DNA of 36,893 nt from Pseudoneobacillus rhizosphaerae (GTDB lineage Bacteria > Bacillota > Bacilli > Bacillales > Cytobacillaceae). The position numbers were made by a program, and so were the translations under genes. Within the stretch, counting starts at the first letter, position 1, and each line of letters opens with the position of its first letter. The notes below the pieces were generated by a model that ran no database searches, was not told the origin of the DNA, and saw only the letters and a list, made by a program, of their open reading frames with translations. The DNA lies in NCBI RefSeq assembly GCF_917563885.1, contig NZ_CAKJTG010000033.1, positions 1 to 36,893 on the forward strand, written 5' to 3'. This document shows positions 34,107 to 36,893 of this stretch, piece by piece.

Positions 34107-34156
34107 ATATCCAACGTTGGATATTCGATTAAAAATGTATATCCAATTTTGGATAT
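34107..34156. promoter_or_regulatory. Two PadR-type operators before the hydrolase gene
   Basis: Perfect or near-perfect palindromes ATATCCAACGTTGGATAT (34107-34124) and ATATCCAATTTTGGATAT (34139-34156), 32 bases apart, fill the 87-base gap between padR and the hydrolase. Confidence 0.8.
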
Positions 34157-34168
34157 ACTTATAAATAA

Positions 34169-34690
34169 TTAAATTAATTCTATTGCTCTTTCTATCGTTT
34201 TTATATCGATATCAAGAATCTCTATACTACTTTCAAAAGATAACAACATAAGCGGATTGGATCCCTTCAATTCACTGGCAACTTGCTTTCTTATTTCCCA
34301 CTGTTCTCTTAGCTTGATTAAATCCTTGAGATTTTGCTTAAGAATTAACACGGCTTTTTCCTTTTCAAGATGGTGGATCATTGACAGTGCCAACATAAAA
34401 TCTGATTTTAAAGAATGTGGCTTTTCACCAAGAATTTCTTTTAAGAGCACTAAGTGTTTTTCTTCACCCGCCTTAGTAATTTTATATATTACCCTAACCC
34501 TTGATCCGGTCCGCTCCTCTTTGAAAGGTTCGATTAATCCATCTTTCTCTAGTTTAGAGATGGAGTAATAAATTGAACCTGATAAAAGATTGGCCCAGTC
34601 ATCAATCTTACTATCTTGGATTATTGTCTGAATTTCATAGCCATGCATCGGCTTAATTTTCAGTAATCCCAAAATTACCAATTCTGACAT
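34169..34690 (-). CDS. PadR-family transcriptional regulator
   Basis: The 173-residue protein has an N-terminal winged HTH (about 1-85: MSELVILGLLKIKPMHGYEI, LLSGSIYYSISKLEKDGLIEP with recognition helix, then RVIYKITKAGEEKH wing) and a C-terminal helical dimerisation domain (about 95-170), as in PadR/Vir-type repressors. ATG 34690 is preceded by GGAGGT; an upstream in-frame start at 34717 lies within its own operator. Three ATATCCAA-type palindromes, one at its promoter and two before the next gene, indicate autoregulation and control of the hydrolase. The inducer is unknown. Confidence 0.9.
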   Translation of the reverse strand: MSELVILGLLKIKPMHGYEIQTIIQDSKIDDWANLLSGSIYYSISKLEKDGLIEPFKEERTGSRVRVIYKITKAGEEKHLVLLKEILGEKPHSLKSDFMLALSMIHHLEKEKAVLILKQNLKDLIKLREQWEIRKQVASELKGSNPLMLLSFESSIEILDIDIKTIERAIELI

Positions 34691-34709
34691 ATCATACCTC
34701 CAAATTTTT

Positions 34710-34760
34710 ATATCCAACCTTGGATAATATCAATATAAACCCTCAACCAAATAATGTCAA
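34710..34760 (-). promoter_or_regulatory. padR promoter with operator
   Basis: Minus-strand TTGACA (34755-34760), 17 bases, TATATT (34732-34737). The operator ATATCCAACCTTGGATAA (34710-34727) begins just after the -10 and covers the start site. Confidence 0.82.
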
Positions 34761-34790
34761 CTCTTAAGACGTTTCTTAGTAGTGATATAA

Positions 34791-34981
34791 AAATAAGCGG
34801 AAATTTTCTGGTTAAACTAACAAATAGGGCTTGGTTCGGGGTATATAAGCGGAGTTTTTCCGGTTAAGCAAAGCGAAATGACCCATTTTGACGTTTTTTG
34901 AGTAAATAGTCGGAATCCTTCCGTCTATTTAAGCTATTTTCAGTGCTATTTCGTAATTAAGAGAAATTTCTCCGCTTATTT
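34791..34981. repeat. 191-bp element with terminal inverted repeats
   Basis: AAATAAGCGG at the left end is inverted at the right end as CCGCTTATTT, and similarity extends inward (AAATTTTC against GAAATTTCT). Inside, AAGCGGAGTTTTTCCGGTTAA (34848-34868) repeats the left-end AAGCGGAAATTTTCTGGTTAA, and TCGGAATCCTTCCG is a further dyad. It encodes no protein. A MITE or other dispersed repeat is likely. TCCGCTTATT recurs near the window end (36860). From 34982 to 35269 nothing else is recognised. Confidence 0.65.
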
Positions 34982-35269
34982 ATCAACCCAGTTGACCCCC
35001 ACCCCTTGTCCCTTTAACTAATTAAACTGTTTTGAGCATCTTCAGAGGTAATTCATATACTGATAGATCTTCTAAAAGCTATATATATAGGGGATTTTGC
35101 GGGGCGGATTCGGCTATATTAGGCGGCTAACCATTATAGATACATCAGATATTCAAGTCTCATTTAAAATTTGTATTTAGTATAATCGATATGTTAGTTA
35201 TTGTATTATGGATAATAGAATGACTGCCTCAATAAATAAATTTACAATATAAAAATTAAGGAGAATTAC

Positions 35270-35839
35270 ATGTCCTGGAGCAAATTGAAGCAAAATCTGG
35301 AGAGTTTCCTTTGCCCTGCATTATATGGAAAGGTTGAATACCGAGCAACCAGCTACCGGTATTTACCTGATAAAGCAGGACTTTGTTATATTGCGGTAGA
35401 TAAAAAGAATGTACTCAATATGAGTGATAAAACTACCCTAATCAGATGGTATCAGACGGAACTTGAAATTAAAAATGACTCAAATATTCAAATTCCTATT
35501 ACCAATGAGGAAATGGAAGCGGTTAGAAAAGAAACCAAGGGGATTGTTCCGGAGGATCGTCTACAAGTAATTGCAAGGAGTAGAAAATTATCAGAATATG
35601 CAAAGGAGCTTTTGTCAGCGCAGTCATCATTAAGCAAATCAAATTTTATCGTTGTAGCTAATAAGTTTTTATCCACTTCTATAGAGGAAAGCTTAGAGAG
35701 CAATGATATCCTATTGAATATTCTAGCTTTGGTGGACAGACGGGTTGGGAAAAAACGAATTCTAAACATGACCGAGAAGATGAAGTTAAAGCATCCAATT
35801 GTGCAGTATTTTTATGAACTACGGCTTAGTACGTTATGA
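35270..35839 (+). CDS. Conserved hypothetical protein (SF0329-like)
   Basis: The 189-residue soluble protein begins MSWSKLKQNLESFLCPALYG, followed by KVEYRATSYRYLPDKAGLCYIAVDKKNVLNM. This opening resembles what databases call the SF0329 family (recalled, not searched). RBS AAGGAG lies before the ATG. The sequence has no signal peptide, membrane span or obvious catalytic motif; the C-terminal half is helical and charged. Function unknown. It is monocistronic by spacing. Confidence 0.75.
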   Translation: MSWSKLKQNLESFLCPALYGKVEYRATSYRYLPDKAGLCYIAVDKKNVLNMSDKTTLIRWYQTELEIKNDSNIQIPITNEEMEAVRKETKGIVPEDRLQVIARSRKLSEYAKELLSAQSSLSKSNFIVVANKFLSTSIEESLESNDILLNILALVDRRVGKKRILNMTEKMKLKHPIVQYFYELRLSTL

Positions 35840-36091
35840 TAAAAAATAATCCATCAGCTGAACATCACCACCTATTGCAAATTTACCATGGATTTTTCAA
35901 ATACAGGGGCATGGATAGCTACAATAACTGATCTGGGGGGTGCATTCGGAAGTATTCCGTTAGCCATATAATAATTCGCTAGACTTAAACCAGTTTGAAG
36001 GAAGTAATTTCCGGTTTACTAATATTTTTGCTTAATATATTATGAATTCGAGGTATTTATTTTAATGATAAATAAAGGAGATATATATTAA
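35840..36091. other. Intergenic region before azoR
   Basis: No clear gene. A 27-codon reading frame (MDFSNTGAWIATITDLGGAF and onward, from 35889) lacks a ribosome site and may be a gene scrap. GAAGTAATTTCCGG and other AT-rich DNA lead to the azoR RBS AAAGGAGA. Confidence 0.35.
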
Positions 36092-36727
36092 ATGAATGTA
36101 TTAGTAGTAAAAGCAAACAACCGTCCAGCAACAGACGCAGTATCAAGTAAAATGTATGAAACCTTCATGGAGAACATAGAAGGTGTTAACATAACAGTTT
36201 ATGATGTGTTTGCAGAAGACATGCCTTACCTAGGTCAAGATTTATTCAACGCTTTTGCTAAATTACAATCAGGCGAAGAAATGACAGACATAGAGCAACG
36301 TATTTTAGCTGCAAAACAAAAAGCAATGGATGCCCTAACAGCTGCAGACGTAGTCGTTTTTGCATTTCCATTATGGAACTTAACAATCCCAGCTAAATTA
36401 CAAACATTTATTGATTATGTTTACCAAGCTGGTTTCACATTCAAATATGATGAAAATGGCCAAGCTGTACAGTTAATGACTGACAAGAAAGCTGTTATTC
36501 TAAGTGCACGTGGCGGAATTTACTCCACACCAGAAGCAGCTCCAATGGAAATGGCTGCAACGTATATTAAAAATGTTGTTGGTTACGTATTTGGTATGGA
36601 AATCGTACAAGAAGTTATTATTGAAGGCCATGCCGCAGCACCTGATCAAGCAGAAACAATTATTGCTGAAGGTTTAGCAAAAGTAAGAGTTGTAGCAAAA
36701 AGTTTATCTGCAGTACCTGTAAATTAA
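36092..36727 (+). CDS. azoR: FMN-dependent NADH-azoreductase
   Basis: The 211-residue flavodoxin-fold quinone/azo reductase uses FMN and NADH. The N-terminal MNVLVVKANNRPATDAVSSKM supplies the FMN phosphate site, FAFPLWNLTIPAKLQTFIDYVYQAGFTFKY (near 90-119) is the AzoR signature with the flavin-contacting PLWN, and ILSARGGIYS forms the second flavin loop. Codon use shows many A/T-ending preferred codons, so expression may be high. RBS AAAGGAG. Single-gene unit with its own terminator. It may protect against quinones or electrophiles rather than dyes. Confidence 0.93.
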   Translation: MNVLVVKANNRPATDAVSSKMYETFMENIEGVNITVYDVFAEDMPYLGQDLFNAFAKLQSGEEMTDIEQRILAAKQKAMDALTAADVVVFAFPLWNLTIPAKLQTFIDYVYQAGFTFKYDENGQAVQLMTDKKAVILSARGGIYSTPEAAPMEMAATYIKNVVGYVFGMEIVQEVIIEGHAAAPDQAETIIAEGLAKVRVVAKSLSAVPVN

Positions 36728-36792
36728 CATAAAATAGATGCACCTAGGAGCTCGGAATAATACGTTACAGCTAAAGTAAAACATACTAACAT

Positions 36793-36837
36793 TAGTAGTA
36801 CAGACCAAGGCCATGGTTTGTGCTACTATTTTTTTTA
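36793..36837 (+). terminator. Terminator of azoR
   Basis: TAGTAGTACAGACCA pairs with TGGTTTGTGCTACTA (two G:T wobbles) around AGGCCA, followed by nine Ts. The last 56 bases hold no recognised gene. Confidence 0.88.
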
Positions 36838-36893
36838 TAGTAGAAGTGAAGGAAGGTCAATCCGCTTATTGGACCATGTTAGAGTCCGTATTT

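Noticed and set aside
35889-35972. 27-codon reading frame before azoR.
   Set aside because: There is no ribosome site and no recognisable domain; it is listed only as part of the gap.

Overview
The window is low-GC Firmicute DNA, most likely a Bacillaceae member (Bacillus/Neobacillus-like). It starts with the end of an rRNA/tRNA cluster (5S, tRNA-fMet, tRNA-Asp) and follows the backbone known from Bacillus subtilis around 0.6 Mb: tsaE-tsaB-rimI-tsaD, ydiF, moaC, rex, ydiK, ydiL, groES-groEL. Strong Shine-Dalgarno sites, sigma-A type promoters, a CIRCE operator and a Rex almost identical to the Bacillus protein support this. Names rest on sequence recognition from memory; no database was searched.

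Layout. (1) 1-3.35 kb: 5S, two tRNAs and the tRNA t6A operon. (2) 3.35-3.5 kb: a cluster of DnaA-box-like 9-mers after tsaD. (3) 3.6-12.6 kb: a block lying between tsaD and ydiF, which are adjacent in B. subtilis. It holds a minus-strand pseudouridine catabolism operon (BMP-type lipoprotein, HTH-PsuK kinase, PsuG) and a plus-strand tripartite tricarboxylate transporter (tctC-tctB-tctA) followed by a CitA/DcuS-like two-component system. (4) 12.6-19.3 kb: backbone ydiF, moaC, rex, ydiK, ydiL, groESL. The tatAy-tatCy pair of B. subtilis is missing, and Rex has an acidic repeat tail. (5) 19.25-22.3 kb: an integration hotspot at the 3' end of groEL. The last bases of groEL recur as a 19-bp exact direct repeat 2.85 kb downstream. 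Two integrase remnants and arm-type repeats surround the repeats. An EAL-HDOD gene lies between them.

(6) 22.3-32.9 kb: a reactive-sulfur island. It encodes a CstR-type persulfide sensor, a DsrE protein, seven rhodanese domains (one lacking the catalytic Cys), three TusA domains, a persulfide-dioxygenase-like protein (YrkH), a TauE/SafE exporter and a CoA-disulfide reductase-rhodanese-TusA fusion. A TsdA-like diheme thiosulfate dehydrogenase and an orphan response regulator with Glu in place of the phospho-acceptor Asp lie further on. Eight copies of a 16-bp palindrome resembling ATACCyntrGGGGTAT sit at the promoters or start sites of the sulfur genes and point to one CstR regulon. Within this stretch are a truncated tyrosine recombinase and an isolated group II intron domain V. 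(7) 33-36.9 kb: a PadR regulator with an alpha/beta hydrolase and three matching operators, a 191-bp inverted-repeat element, a conserved hypothetical protein and an FMN azoreductase.

Working model: sulfide or persulfide modifies CstR Cys31/Cys60 and releases the operators. Low-molecular-weight persulfides are then carried by TusA/DsrE/rhodanese proteins, oxidised by YrkH, reduced by the Cdr fusion, and the sulfite or sulfonate products exported by YrkJ. TsdA may add thiosulfate-to-tetrathionate oxidation. The most notable results are the CstR operator set and island, the groEL attachment-site architecture, the Asp-to-Glu regulator next to tsdA, the DnaA-box cluster and the psu operon promoter with twin operators.
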